From Clostridiales bacterium (GTDB lineage Bacteria; Bacillota; Clostridia; Lachnospirales; Lachnospiraceae): a stretch of 38,315 nucleotides of DNA. Where the stretch lies: positions 1 to 38,315 of the forward strand of contig JAATFT010000015.1 of NCBI GenBank assembly GCA_015655075.1, in the 5' to 3' direction. The position numbers and the translations under genes are program-made. Under the pieces are notes generated by a model. The model was given only the letters and a program-made list of their open reading frames with translations. It made no database searches and had not been told where the DNA came from. This document shows, piece by piece, positions 7,832 to 16,953 of this stretch (positions are counted from its first letter, which is position 1; the number at the start of each line of letters is the position of its first letter).

Positions 7832-7898
7832 ATTTAAATCCTCCAAACTATATTAATATTAAATTTTCCGAGTTCGTTTTATACCCTTTATATCGATT

Positions 7899-9146
7899 TT
7901 ATTTCATAAAATAATCCGTAATTTTGTCCAGAGATATTTCTTTTTGTTCCCCGTTTTCCATATTTTTAATGAGCGCGGTATTGCCGTCCAGTTCATCCGC
8001 ACCGATTATGATTGTGTTTCCGGCTCCGATTTTATTTGCATATTTCATCTGCGCCTTTACGCTGCGGTCCATATAATCCGTTTCCACAATAACACCGCCG
8101 TTTCTAAGCTGATTTACAATTTTGTATGCGGCGGCTTTCGCCTCCCCGCCCAGGATACCCACATATAATTCCACGTCCGGTTCCGGTTCCGGTTTAACAT
8201 TTTCCCTGTCCAGAAAATAAATAATACGTTCAATACCCATACCGAAACCAACCGCCGGGAGGTCCTGCTTTTCATCTATTTCATGGACCAGATTATCATA
8301 ACGGCCGCCTCCGCATAAGGTAAACCCTTCTTCATTGACGAATTCAAATACGGTCTTTGTATAATAATCCAGCCCTCTTACAATGCCGGTGTCAACCTCA
8401 AAGGGTATATTTAATTCCTGTAGTAAATCCTGCAATTCCTCAAAATGACTTTTACATTCTTCATCCAGGTACTCAATGGTTCTTGGCGCGTCCTTTACTA
8501 TCTCCTTACAGGCGGGAACCTTACAGTCCAGCACCCGTAAGGGATTCTTTTCCATCCTCTCCTTGCAGGTAGGGCATAAGCCGTCTTCGTGGAGCTTTAA
8601 GTATTCCAGCAGGGCTTTATTGTAGGACTTTCTGCAGTTATTGCAGCCGATGCTGTTGATATGAAGTTTCGCATTCCTAAGACCGATTTTATCAATAAAG
8701 GCGGTAATTAAGGTAATTAATTCCACCTCTGCCAGCGGACTTTTTGAGCCGATAAATTCCACGCCGAACTGGTGATGCTGGCGTAATCTTCCGCTTTGGG
8801 GCTGCTCATAACGAAAAGCAGGTGTTACATAAAATAATTTGGTAGGCTGGCTCTGTGCATACAGATTATTTTCCAGATATGCACGGACTGCGCCTGCAGT
8901 GCCTTCCGGCTTTAAGGTTATGCTTCTGTCGCCTTTATCAAGAAAAGTATACATCTCCTTCTGGACCACGTCCGTAGTCTCGCCTACGCCTCTCTGGAAT
9001 AATACGGTATGTTCAAATACAGGAGTTATGATTTCCTTAATATTATAAGTCCTGCATAGCTTTCTCGCCAATTCTTCTATCCGGGTTCTTTTGTACATAT
9101 TGCTCCCAAACCAGTCCTGTGTGCCTTTGGGTCTTTGTGTAATCAT
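7899..9146 (-). CDS. hisS: Histidyl-tRNA synthetase
   Basis: A 415-residue class IIa synthetase, normal length. Visible are PKGTQDW near the start, motif 2 [23 protein letters not shown], the histidine-binding signature [14 protein letters not shown], the HisA-like [11 protein letters not shown], motif 3 [15 protein letters not shown], and the C-terminal anticodon-binding domain from about residue 325. A Cys-rich insertion ([23 protein letters not shown]) in the middle is common in Clostridia. GGAGG is 7 nt before ATG 9146. It lies downstream of hemZ and upstream of the Dabb gene and aspS. No T-box element was found in the 59-bp gap before it. Confidence 0.97.
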   Translation of the reverse strand: MITQRPKGTQDWFGSNMYKRTRIEELARKLCRTYNIKEIITPVFEHTVLFQRGVGETTDVVQKEMYTFLDKGDRSITLKPEGTAGAVRAYLENNLYAQSQPTKLFYVTPAFRYEQPQSGRLRQHHQFGVEFIGSKSPLAEVELITLITAFIDKIGLRNAKLHINSIGCNNCRKSYNKALLEYLKLHEDGLCPTCKERMEKNPLRVLDCKVPACKEIVKDAPRTIEYLDEECKSHFEELQDLLQELNIPFEVDTGIVRGLDYYTKTVFEFVNEEGFTLCGGGRYDNLVHEIDEKQDLPAVGFGMGIERIIYFLDRENVKPEPEPDVELYVGILGGEAKAAAYKIVNQLRNGGVIVETDYMDRSVKAQMKYANKIGAGNTIIIGADELDGNTALIKNMENGEQKEISLDKITDYFMK

Positions 9147-9205
9147 CCTATTACCTCCACATCCGTCTTATATTTAAGTGCTTGTAACCACATAGAAATT
9201 CCTTT

Positions 9206-10756
9206 CTATAAGCAAGGGGAATTTTCCTCCATAAAAATACGTTTTCTCCCAATCATTTCATCAATGCGTTCCACATAATCTTTTAAGCTTTTTACATTTT
9301 CAACCCGTTCAATACGGTTTTCATCATGAAATACAAATTTGGATAATGCCCCGGCACCCAAAGCAAGTATGGTCTGCTTTTCTTCCATGATTAAAATATT
9401 ATAAAGCCCTTCTTTACCAAACTTGGCATACCCGATATTCTCCAGATTATCTGCCATATTCTTCTGCCGGTAGAGATAATACGGCAGATAACCGGCTGTT
9501 TTGGCATATTCGGAAGTTAATTTCAGCATATCTACAGTATCCGTGGGTATCATATTCCGATAGACTTCCCCCTGTATCTTTAATCTGGCGGCCCGCTTAA
9601 CGGCCAGGGTATGGACCGTAAGGCTGTCCGGCTTTAATTTATCAATTTCGGCTAAGGTATGGGCCACGTCATCTTTTTTCTCACCCGGCAGGCCGATAAT
9701 CATATCCATATTAATATTCTCATGTCCCGTTTCCCTGGCCGTATAAAAAGCCTCAATTATCTGATCTGTCGTATGTTTCCTGCCGATTAAGTCTAAGGTC
9801 TTCTGATTCATGGTCTGGGGATTAATTGAGATTCTTGTAACACCATGGGACTTTAATATCCTTAATTTTTCTGCGGTAATACTGTCCGGTCTCCCGGCTT
9901 CCACCGTATATTCCAGAACGCAGGCAAAATCAAAGGTATTTTCAATATGGGACAGCAGCCCGTCCAATTGATTGGGAGTTAAAGTTGTGGGGGTCCCGCC
10001 TCCCAGATAAACGGCGGTTAATTTTTTATTTAAACCGCAGGTACCGGCGTAAGAAATTTCCTTATATAAAGCACCTAAATAAGCTTCAACGGACTCCCCG
10101 AATTTTTCAAGGGAGTAGGAGGTAAAGGAACAATACAGACAGGTACTCGGACAAAACGGAATTCCGATATAGACGCTGTAGCCATTTCTGTAATCTATCT
10201 CCTGTAATAATGTAATTTCCCGCTTTGCAACCTGAAGACTTATCCCGGTCTTTTCAACAGAACACAAATATTGCTCTCTCATATAAGCCTTGATTTCATC
10301 CTCCGGTATATTCCGTTCCAGTTTTTGAAAGGCTATTTTGGCAGGTCTGACACCGGTTAAGGTACCCCAGGGTAATTTCTTTCCGGTTATGTGGGAGAAA
10401 CATTGATAAAGAGCTCTTTTTAAATGATTCCGCTCTTGCCTGGCTTTTATTTGCTCCTTTATGGAAGGGGTTCCTCCGGGAGAACCCAAAATGTCTTCGC
10501 CGCCCCTCATATCAGTAAATGCCGCAGCCATATCTCCGGCCGAATACAGCTCGACTTTATCTTTCATTGCCTTTATCTTTATTACCGGTTTTTCAAACTC
10601 GATATATATCCGGATGTCGTTTTGCAAAAATGAGCTCTCCCGGCCCTCTTGTTCCAAGAGCTTGACGATCTTGACCGGCTCCTGCGGATAAAAGGCTTTT
10701 CCTAAAGGATATAGGTCATATTCATACACATCTTCTGATAAAAAAATCTCAATCAT
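9206..10756 (-). CDS. hemZ: HemZ-type radical SAM protein (coproporphyrinogen dehydrogenase-like)
   Basis: A 516-residue radical SAM enzyme. The cluster motif CPSTCLYCSF lies near residue 200, followed by YLGGGTPTTL, YTVEAGRPDSI, GVTRISINPQTMN and NMDMIIGLPGE, all typical of the HemN/HemZ group. The N-terminal 190 residues are the HemZ-specific extension, and the enzyme is longer than HemN/HemW. HemZ of Bacillus was linked to oxygen-independent conversion of coproporphyrinogen III, but in clostridia lacking haem synthesis its role is uncertain. GGGAG precedes ATG 10756. It is flanked by the MBL hydrolase and hisS genes on the same strand, a common clostridial order, so it is probably part of one transcript starting at relA. 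Confidence 0.92.
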   Translation of the reverse strand: MIEIFLSEDVYEYDLYPLGKAFYPQEPVKIVKLLEQEGRESSFLQNDIRIYIEFEKPVIKIKAMKDKVELYSAGDMAAAFTDMRGGEDILGSPGGTPSIKEQIKARQERNHLKRALYQCFSHITGKKLPWGTLTGVRPAKIAFQKLERNIPEDEIKAYMREQYLCSVEKTGISLQVAKREITLLQEIDYRNGYSVYIGIPFCPSTCLYCSFTSYSLEKFGESVEAYLGALYKEISYAGTCGLNKKLTAVYLGGGTPTTLTPNQLDGLLSHIENTFDFACVLEYTVEAGRPDSITAEKLRILKSHGVTRISINPQTMNQKTLDLIGRKHTTDQIIEAFYTARETGHENINMDMIIGLPGEKKDDVAHTLAEIDKLKPDSLTVHTLAVKRAARLKIQGEVYRNMIPTDTVDMLKLTSEYAKTAGYLPYYLYRQKNMADNLENIGYAKFGKEGLYNILIMEEKQTILALGAGALSKFVFHDENRIERVENVKSLKDYVERIDEMIGRKRIFMEENSPCL

Positions 10757-10785
10757 GACAGCTCCCGTCTGATTTATTCAAATAA

Positions 10786-11427
10786 TCAATCCCCAAAATA
10801 ATCCTCCCTTAAATAAGGGTTATAGGCTCTTTCATGACCAATGTCCGTCCGGCCTCCGTGACCGGGATAAACCGCCACCTCATCGGGCAGTATCATTAAT
10901 TCCCGGCGGATGGATTCTATCAGCGCTTCAGAATCGCCGGTGGGCAGGTCCGTTCTGCCCACTGATTCCAGAAATAAGGTGTCGCCGCTTATTAACACCT
11001 TTTCGTCCTCAAAATAATAGCAGACACCTCCCGCCGTATGTCCGGGTGTCTGGATTACCTTTATCCTCATGCCGGCTAAAACAAGCAGTTCATTATCCTT
11101 AAGCAGCCGGCTGGGGGTTAGGACAAAATCCCTGCCCATCATACGGGAGCCGTTCAATCCCGCATCCTCCAGCAGTTCTTTTTCCGCCTCGCCGGCAAAT
11201 ATGGGTATATGATAATTTTCCGCCAAATCCCCCGCCGCCATAATATGGTCAAAATGTCCATGGGTCAATAATATTGTTCCGGGAATCAACCCTCCCTTTT
11301 TTAGTTCCTTTATAATAACAGGCGCATGATCCCCAGGATCAATTACGATTGCTTCTTTTGTATTTTCATTGGATATAATATAACAATTGGTACTGACCAC
11401 ACCTAATACATAGAACTGAATTTTCAT
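10786..11427 (-). CDS. MBL-fold metallo-hydrolase (glyoxalase II-like)
   Basis: A 213-residue metallo-beta-lactamase-fold enzyme. The zinc motif THGHFDH lies near residue 60, followed by QTPGHTAGGVCYY, LISGDTLFLESVGRTDLP and VYPGHGGRTDIGHE, which supply the remaining metal ligands. This pattern is the short glyoxalase II-like group (YcbL/BaeB type) of thioester or sulfur-substrate hydrolases; the precise substrate cannot be read. The start at 11427 (MKIQFYVLG) has GGGAGG 6 nt upstream; an upstream ATG at 11451 has no comparable site. It sits between relA and hemZ with short gaps, as in many Clostridia, and is probably co-transcribed. Confidence 0.9.
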   Translation of the reverse strand: MKIQFYVLGVVSTNCYIISNENTKEAIVIDPGDHAPVIIKELKKGGLIPGTILLTHGHFDHIMAAGDLAENYHIPIFAGEAEKELLEDAGLNGSRMMGRDFVLTPSRLLKDNELLVLAGMRIKVIQTPGHTAGGVCYYFEDEKVLISGDTLFLESVGRTDLPTGDSEALIESIRRELMILPDEVAVYPGHGGRTDIGHERAYNPYLREDYFGD

Positions 11428-11512
11428 ATCTGCCTCCCATCCGCCCTTCATACGGGGCTTAATAAATAAAAGTGTAAAGGCTGCTTTCCGCCCGCGGCTT
11501 CTTAATAGTTGA

Positions 11513-13819
11513 TTAACCCATAGTACGTTCTATATCCAACACGCTTTCTACGTTCCGAAGTTTTGCCACAATATATTTTAACTGTTCCACTCCGTTTATC
11601 TCAAAGCCGACGCTAATGGTTGCCGTACCCTGTTTGCTGGTTCTAACCGTCATGGATGTCACATCAATTTTATTTTCCGTCAAGACTTTGGATACGTCCA
11701 CTAATACACCGCTTCTGTTATTGGCATAAATTTTAATTTCAGCCGTATATAACTCGCCGCCCTGGGTTTTATCCGGAGATACACTCCATTCGGCTTCTAT
11801 TAACCTGGCGCGGTCTTCTTCCGAAAGATTCATAAGATTAATGCAATCGGTCCGGTGGATGGACACGCCCCGGCCCCGGGTAACGAATCCAATAATTTCA
11901 TCTCCGGGGACCGGACTGCAGCACTTGGAGAAACGGACGGCAACGTCATGGATTCCTTCCACTACGATACCGCTTTTTGACTTAGCTACGGCCGCCGGCT
12001 TATTCTCCCTTGTTTCGGAGAGGGTATCCAAAACCTTTTCATCGGTTATTTCCTTTTTATGCTTTTTGTCATATTCATCTTTCAGTTTATTGATTACCTG
12101 GCCTTCTTTCAGGCCGCCGTGGCCGACCGCCGCATAGATGGAATCCCAGTCACGTAATCCGTATTTTGCCATAACCTTGTTCATAAACTCAGATTTTAAT
12201 AAATCACTAAGATTAATGTTCCTGCTCTTACAATAGGAGGAAATCATTTCCTTACCGCGGATTATGTTATCTTCCTTCAATTCGGTTTTAAACCATTGAT
12301 TTATTTTATTTTTGGCCTGGGTGCTCTTTACCAAGGACAGCCAGTCCCTGCTGGGTCCTTTGGAATTTTGGGATGTAATAATTTCAATCCGGTCGCCGTT
12401 TTGGATGACATAGTCTATATTTACTAATTTACCGTTCACTCTGGCTCCCACCATCTTATTGCCTACCGCACTGTGAATGCTGTATGCAAAGTCAATGGGG
12501 GTGGAGCCGTTGGGCAGATTCTTGACATCGCCGGTCGGTGTAAAACAATATACACTTTCAGAGAATAAGTCCAGATCGCTCTTAAGCAGACTTAAAAATT
12601 CCTTATTGTCAGACATGTCCCTCTGCCACTCTAAAATCTGGCGCAACCAGGTAAGTTTTGCTTCTTCCGTATCCTGGGTATTCTTCCCGTCCAGGCCTTC
12701 CTTATACTTCCAGTGGGCGGCAATACCATATTCTGCCGTTCGGTGCATCTCATAGGTTCTGATCTGGATTTCAAAAGGCTGTCCTCCCGGTCCGATTAAT
12801 GTGGTATGAAGGGATTGATACATATTAGGCTTTGGCATGGCAATATAATCTTTAAATCTGCCGGGTATGGGTTTATACATCTCATGTATTATACCCAGGG
12901 CGGCATAACAGTCCTTAACCGATTCCACAATAATACGTACGGCAAATAAATCATAAATCTGATCCAGTGTCTTATTTTGGTTGACCATTTTTTTATATAT
13001 GCTGAAGAAATGTTTTACACGTCCGTCTATCTTTGCCTCGATGCCCGCCGCCTGAATATGATGCCTTATCTCATCCACAATTTTATTGATGATTTCTTCT
13101 CTTTCACCCCTTTTGGTGTTAATCTTCTCGGTTAAATCGTTATACACTTCCGGCTCCAGATATTTTAAGGATAAATCATCCAATTCTATTTTAATTTTAG
13201 AAATACCAAGTCTCTGTGCAATGGGCGCATAGATATCCATGGTTTCCCGCGCTTTTTCTTTTTGTTTAATGGGCGTCTGGTATTGGAGAGTCCGCATATT
13301 GTGCAGCCGGTCCGCCAATTTTATTAAAATTACACGGATGTCCTTTGCCATGGCTAAAAACATTTTTCTTAAATTCTCAGCCTGGATTTCAACTTTATCC
13401 TTAGAGTATCTTAACTGTGTTAATTTTGTAACTCCATCCACCAGTAAAGCGATTTCCTCATTAAACTCTTTTGATATTTCTTCCACCGTATAAACCGTAT
13501 CTTCCACTACGTCATGGAGCAGTCCGGCAACTATGGTTTCTTTATCCAATTCCAGTTCAGCCAATATAATAGCCACACACAGGGGATGAATAATATAGGG
13601 TTCACCGGATTTCCTGACCTGATTCTTGTGAGCCAGTCCGGCAACATGGTAGGCTTTTTCAATCATAGAAATATCAGCTGACGGATGATAGCTTTCCACA
13701 ATTTTAACCAATTCCTGATATAAGGCTTCAGGACTTGTAAAATCAGCAGGAACTAACATTCCCTTATATTTTTTGTCTCTATTATCACTTTCCTTCATCT
13801 TATACGCCAAGTCTTCCAT
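11513..13819 (-). CDS. relA: Bifunctional (p)ppGpp synthetase/hydrolase (RelA/SpoT, Rel)
   Basis: A 768-residue long RSH protein. An N-terminal HD hydrolase domain (HKNQVRKSGEPYIIHPL and LLHDVVEDT, around residues 67-110, with KLADRLHNMRTL) is followed by the synthetase domain (GRVKHFFSIYKKM, DLFAVRIIV, PKPNMYQSLHTT). A TGS domain comes next (FTPTGDVKNLPNGSTPIDFAYSIHS, from about residue 420), then a zinc-finger-like CCSPVPGDEI region and a C-terminal ACT domain (last ~75 residues). Both HD and synthetase residues look intact, so it should make and degrade the alarmone. The ATG at 13819 follows GGTGGTG. A promoter-like TTGATT-17-TATAAT lies 34-62 bp upstream, so relA probably starts the relA-MBL-hemZ-hisS-Dabb-aspS transcript. 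Confidence 0.96.
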   Translation of the reverse strand: MEDLAYKMKESDNRDKKYKGMLVPADFTSPEALYQELVKIVESYHPSADISMIEKAYHVAGLAHKNQVRKSGEPYIIHPLCVAIILAELELDKETIVAGLLHDVVEDTVYTVEEISKEFNEEIALLVDGVTKLTQLRYSKDKVEIQAENLRKMFLAMAKDIRVILIKLADRLHNMRTLQYQTPIKQKEKARETMDIYAPIAQRLGISKIKIELDDLSLKYLEPEVYNDLTEKINTKRGEREEIINKIVDEIRHHIQAAGIEAKIDGRVKHFFSIYKKMVNQNKTLDQIYDLFAVRIIVESVKDCYAALGIIHEMYKPIPGRFKDYIAMPKPNMYQSLHTTLIGPGGQPFEIQIRTYEMHRTAEYGIAAHWKYKEGLDGKNTQDTEEAKLTWLRQILEWQRDMSDNKEFLSLLKSDLDLFSESVYCFTPTGDVKNLPNGSTPIDFAYSIHSAVGNKMVGARVNGKLVNIDYVIQNGDRIEIITSQNSKGPSRDWLSLVKSTQAKNKINQWFKTELKEDNIIRGKEMISSYCKSRNINLSDLLKSEFMNKVMAKYGLRDWDSIYAAVGHGGLKEGQVINKLKDEYDKKHKKEITDEKVLDTLSETRENKPAAVAKSKSGIVVEGIHDVAVRFSKCCSPVPGDEIIGFVTRGRGVSIHRTDCINLMNLSEEDRARLIEAEWSVSPDKTQGGELYTAEIKIYANNRSGVLVDVSKVLTENKIDVTSMTVRTSKQGTATISVGFEINGVEQLKYIVAKLRNVESVLDIERTMG

Positions 13820-13852
13820 GAAATCACCACCAGTTTGTAAGTTTATCTTTTT

Positions 13853-13881
13853 ATTATAATCAATCTCTAAAAAAAAATCAA
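13853..13881 (-). promoter_or_regulatory. Candidate sigma-A promoter for relA
   Basis: On the minus strand TTGATT (13876-13881) and TATAAT (13853-13858) are separated by exactly 17 bp. The -10 lies about 34 bp before the relA start. The rest of the gap up to apt (13882-14118) is A+T-rich and shows no convincing gene or hairpin. Confidence 0.55.
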
Positions 13882-14118
13882 TTCATTTATTGAATAATGA
13901 CATATCCTGCCAGGTTTTGTCATCTTTTTCCAAAATGTACGGGATAATTATACGCTTCTTATTTTTCACACTATTTAATAAAATTTTGCCATAGTTCAGA
14001 CGTTCCTCAACCATCCAATCTACGGCAAATTTAAAATAAATATATAATTTGTAATTACAAGGTTCCAATACAGCGTTCTGAAAGTGCCTTTGCAAATATA
14101 TTTATAATAACAAAAACT

Positions 14119-14643
14119 TTATTTTCCTTCGTATCTAATTACTGCATCCACGTCATAGCCTTTCAATTTATCACGTCCATGAAGTCCTTTTAATTCAATT
14201 AAGAAAATAATTTTAACAACTTCACCGCCTAAGCTCTCGACCAGCTTGGTTATGGCTTCAATGGTTCCTCCCGTGGCAATTAAGTCATCCACTATGGCAA
14301 CCTTCTGACCCGGTTTAATCCCGTCCTTATGCATTTCAATAGCAGCCGTACCGTACTCCAGGGCATATTCTGTTTCGATGGTTTCACAGGGAAGCTTTCC
14401 TTTTTTACGGACAGGAACAAAAGCTTTGTTCAAATTGTAAGCAATGGGAACCCCGAATATAAAGCCCCTTGATTCAGGCCCCACAATAACATCTATATCC
14501 ACTCCGTCTAAAAGTGACTGCATCTGGTCGATGGACATCCTTAAACTATCCTTATCCTGCAATACACTTGTTATATCCCTGAATAGAATACCCTTCTCAG
14601 GATAATCAGGTATACTTCTGACATAATCCTCTAATTTTTTCAT
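14119..14643 (-). CDS. apt: Adenine phosphoribosyltransferase
   Basis: A 174-residue enzyme that salvages adenine to AMP with PRPP. It has MKKLEDYVRSIPDYPEKGILFRDIT at the N-terminus, GPESRGFIFG, RKKGKLPCETIETEY, and the PRPP loop VAIVDDLIATGGTIEA near residue 120. Length and motifs match bacterial Apt. The start at 14643 is supported by GGAGGG 5 nt upstream; the reading frame stays open to 14733 without family similarity. A promoter-like TTGATA-17-TATAAT lies further upstream (14764-14792). The apt-relA order next to recJ is common in Firmicutes. Confidence 0.96.
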   Translation of the reverse strand: MKKLEDYVRSIPDYPEKGILFRDITSVLQDKDSLRMSIDQMQSLLDGVDIDVIVGPESRGFIFGVPIAYNLNKAFVPVRKKGKLPCETIETEYALEYGTAAIEMHKDGIKPGQKVAIVDDLIATGGTIEAITKLVESLGGEVVKIIFLIELKGLHGRDKLKGYDVDAVIRYEGK

Positions 14644-14763
14644 ATTGACCCTCCATTCCGCGCGTAAGCTTAATAGTTCGCAATGCGTCCATAAGTTTCC
14701 TTCTTGTTTTATAAATTCGATCAAAATTCCCATGCTCCCTTTGCACGGATAACACCATCGGTT

Positions 14764-14792
14764 ATTATAACATTTTCCAAGTCAAATATCAA
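14764..14792 (-). promoter_or_regulatory. Candidate sigma-A promoter for apt
   Basis: On the minus strand TTGATA (14787-14792), 17-bp spacer, TATAAT (14764-14769). The -10 is about 120 bp before the chosen apt start, giving a leader of roughly 110 nt with no obvious structure. The 14644-14831 gap holds nothing else that I can recognise. Confidence 0.55.
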
Positions 14793-14831
14793 TTTATTTC
14801 ACTTCCTTGTTTGCACCGGGTATGTAAAATT

Positions 14832-15004
14832 GTTACTATTCACAGCTCTGCAAAAATCAGCAGATCTGTGAACCGTAACACGCTTCGCGATGCACACAAA
14901 ACGCAGAACAAGCGTTTTGGCGCTGCTATACTCCGGTTTTCTGTGACTTTCGCTTCGCTGCACTCACAAAAAACACGTCGAGTATATCAGCTGTGAATAG
15001 TAAC
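14832..15004. mobile_element. 173-bp MITE-like element with 16-bp terminal inverted repeats and 8-bp target duplication
   Basis: The ends GTTACTATTCACAGCT (14832-14847) and AGCTGTGAATAGTAAC (14989-15004) are perfect complements. The 8-bp direct repeat GTAAAATT flanks it immediately on both sides (14824-14831 and 15005-15012), as expected for a transposition target duplication. The interior has no gene but several stems. The left end folds back on CTGTGAA..GTAAC (to 14879). CAAAACGC/GCGTTTTG is a second stem around 14897-14919, and GTTTTCTGTGA/TCACAAAAAAC a third. It lies between recJ and apt. It is probably a non-autonomous element moved by an IS family that makes 8-bp duplications; no transposase is in the window. 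Confidence 0.85.
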
Positions 15005-15045
15005 GTAAAATTACAAATACAAGTATAGAATTACTTTTATTCCAG

Positions 15046-16815
15046 TTAATTTATTATCCGGTAATTCTGGATAATGATTTGCACTGTACGGCTGCCGCCA
15101 TATTCATTAATGCCGGGGTAGTAGGTGACCGTTAATTTTACGGCGTTGTCCCTGTTCTGGAGCATTTTGTCCACTTCGCCCTGTCCATAACTTTCCGTCA
15201 GGTTATTCAGAAAATCGTCCACTTCGCCAAAATATAAGGCGTCCATTACCCTTCCATATTCATTTACAACCTGAAACTTCAGCACATTGGCATTTTTACC
15301 CAGGATGGATGCCCTTCTTATACGCAGGTTTTTTTCAGCAAATAGGGGTTTTGTATTCCCTTTACCAAAGGGTTCAAGGAGTTCTAATTCGGCAATCAGT
15401 TCCTCGTTTAAATAACCCAGAGGAAGGTGTATATCAATGCTAACTTTGGGTATTAGATCCTCCTCATTTAACACGGTGTTTTGGTTTAAAGCACTCCTCA
15501 ACTGATCCACCATAGCCTGCTCTAAGGATAATCCGGCAGCCATAGGATGACCTCCGTATTTTAGGAGGAGGTGCTTGCACTTTGTCAATTCTTTATATAT
15601 ATTATATTGTTCAATGGAACGGCAGGAACCCTTTACCGCCGCTTCGGAATCCGTAAGTACAACGGCGGGCTTATTATATTTTTCCTTTAACCGTCCGGCA
15701 ATAATGCCGGCTATGCTTTCATGGCAGTCTTTTAAGTAAACAACTAAGACCTTATCTTCTTTCCTGTCACTGTCTTCCACCAGCTTAACTGCCTGTTCAA
15801 CTCCCTTGGTGGTCATTTCCTTACGGATGTCATTTAGCTGCTTCAGTTCTTCGGCTAATTGTTCTGCTTCCTCTTTTGATTTGGATAATAATAAACGTAA
15901 GCCTTTTTTTGCCGAATCCAGCCTTCCCGATGCATTTAAGCAGGGACCGATAATAAATCCAAGATGATAAGCAGAAAGGGTAGCAAGATTTATATTATTT
16001 TTCTCTATTAAAGCCTTCAAGCCTAAATTTTTAGTTTTCTTTAGTAATTTTAGGCCGTTCTTTACTATAATCCGATTTTCATTTACCAGATCCATTACAT
16101 CACAGACGGTTGCTATTGCCGTAACCTCCAGTAACGGCTCGGTTTCCTTCCTGTCAATTCCGAATTTGCCATATAAAACCTGGACCAATTTATAAGCAAC
16201 TGCGGCTCCGCAAAGAGATTTCCAGGGATAATCACAGTCCGGCTGTTTCGGGTTTACTACGGCATCCCCCTTGGGTATTAAATATTCCTTCTTATCCCCT
16301 TCTTCTAAAAACGGCACATCGTGATGATCCGTAATGATAACCGTCATACCTAGTTCTTTTGCCTTTTTCACCTGCTCCGACGCCGAAATACCGTTGTCAC
16401 AGGTTAATATAGTATCAATACCGTCCTGGTAAGCACAATCGATAATGCTCATATTAATACCGTAGCCGTCTTTTATTCTGTCCGGAATCTCGTAGTCCAC
16501 CGCCGCCCCGCAATTTAATAATGCCGTAAACAGGATATAGGTGGAAGCGACCCCGTCAACATCATAATCACCTACAATCCGGATTTTTTTACCCTCTTTT
16601 ATTTTATTTTCCAGTATGTCGCAGGCTTTCACCATATCCTTCATGGATAAAGGATTATGTAGCAGATTTAAATCCGGATGAAGATAAGCCTTAATCTCCT
16701 CTTCTTTCTCCTGATTCCGGTTAACCAGCAGTCTTGCTATTACTTCACTGATTTTATATTGCTCCATTATTGCGGCAAAATCTGCTTTTTTATTTTTTAT
16801 TACCCATTTTTCCAT
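15046..16815 (-). CDS. recJ: Single-stranded-DNA-specific exonuclease RecJ
   Basis: A 589-residue DHH-family 5'-3' exonuclease acting in recombination and repair. The DHH domain shows IRIVGDYDVDGVASTYIL (about residue 80), LTCDNGIS, VIITDHHDVP and VVNPKQPDCDYPWKSLCGAAVAYKL. The DHHA1 part shows the YGGHPMAAGLSLE motif and a C-terminal OB-fold follows. The ATG at 16815 (MEKWVIKN) is preceded by GGGAG at 5 nt. The frame extends to 16923, but that segment crosses an inverted repeat and lacks family similarity. It is downstream of scfB on the same strand and upstream of apt, separated from apt by the MITE-like element. Confidence 0.95.
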   Translation of the reverse strand: MEKWVIKNKKADFAAIMEQYKISEVIARLLVNRNQEKEEEIKAYLHPDLNLLHNPLSMKDMVKACDILENKIKEGKKIRIVGDYDVDGVASTYILFTALLNCGAAVDYEIPDRIKDGYGINMSIIDCAYQDGIDTILTCDNGISASEQVKKAKELGMTVIITDHHDVPFLEEGDKKEYLIPKGDAVVNPKQPDCDYPWKSLCGAAVAYKLVQVLYGKFGIDRKETEPLLEVTAIATVCDVMDLVNENRIIVKNGLKLLKKTKNLGLKALIEKNNINLATLSAYHLGFIIGPCLNASGRLDSAKKGLRLLLSKSKEEAEQLAEELKQLNDIRKEMTTKGVEQAVKLVEDSDRKEDKVLVVYLKDCHESIAGIIAGRLKEKYNKPAVVLTDSEAAVKGSCRSIEQYNIYKELTKCKHLLLKYGGHPMAAGLSLEQAMVDQLRSALNQNTVLNEEDLIPKVSIDIHLPLGYLNEELIAELELLEPFGKGNTKPLFAEKNLRIRRASILGKNANVLKFQVVNEYGRVMDALYFGEVDDFLNNLTESYGQGEVDKMLQNRDNAVKLTVTYYPGINEYGGSRTVQIIIQNYRIIN

Positions 16816-16840
16816 ATTAACTCCCTTAAGTGTACCATAA

Positions 16841-16916
16841 CAAGGTTTTGGATACCGCTTAGATCCCGGTGGGAATATTTTTAATCCGGCATCTTTCATT
16901 GCATGCCAAAACCTTG
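16841..16916. repeat. Inverted repeat in the scfB-recJ gap
   Basis: CAAGGTTTTGG (16841-16851) and CCAAAACCTTG (16906-16916) form an 11-bp perfect stem around a 54-nt loop. It lies between the scfB stop and the recJ ribosome site. No T-run follows, so it does not look like a classic terminator. It may stabilise or separate the two messages, or be an unlabelled palindromic repeat. Confidence 0.5.
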
Positions 16917-16953
16917 CTTTCATTGGTAAAGTACTGCAGCTGCGTGCTATTCC

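Noticed and set aside
7482..9205. Possible T-box leaders for aspS and hisS
   Set aside because: The gaps are too short and no T-box sequence or specifier hairpin was found.
13883..14095. 70-codon minus-strand open frame between relA and apt
   Set aside because: No ribosome site, no recognisable domain, A+T-rich composition; treated as chance open frame in an intergenic gap, though a decayed gene cannot be excluded.
14811..14996. 61-codon plus-strand open frame inside the MITE-like element
   Set aside because: It is made of the palindromic arms and has no ribosome site; the element is better explained as a gene-less mobile repeat.
16816..16923. In-frame N-terminal extension of recJ that could be read as a small peptide
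   Set aside because: It crosses an inverted repeat, RecJ similarity starts at 16815 where GGGAG fits, and the extension lacks the features of a RiPP precursor.
16816..16953. Absence of secD/secF between scfB and recJ as a possible deletion
   Set aside because: I recall secDF at this place in some Clostridia, but not reliably for this group, and the window cannot show whether the genes are elsewhere.
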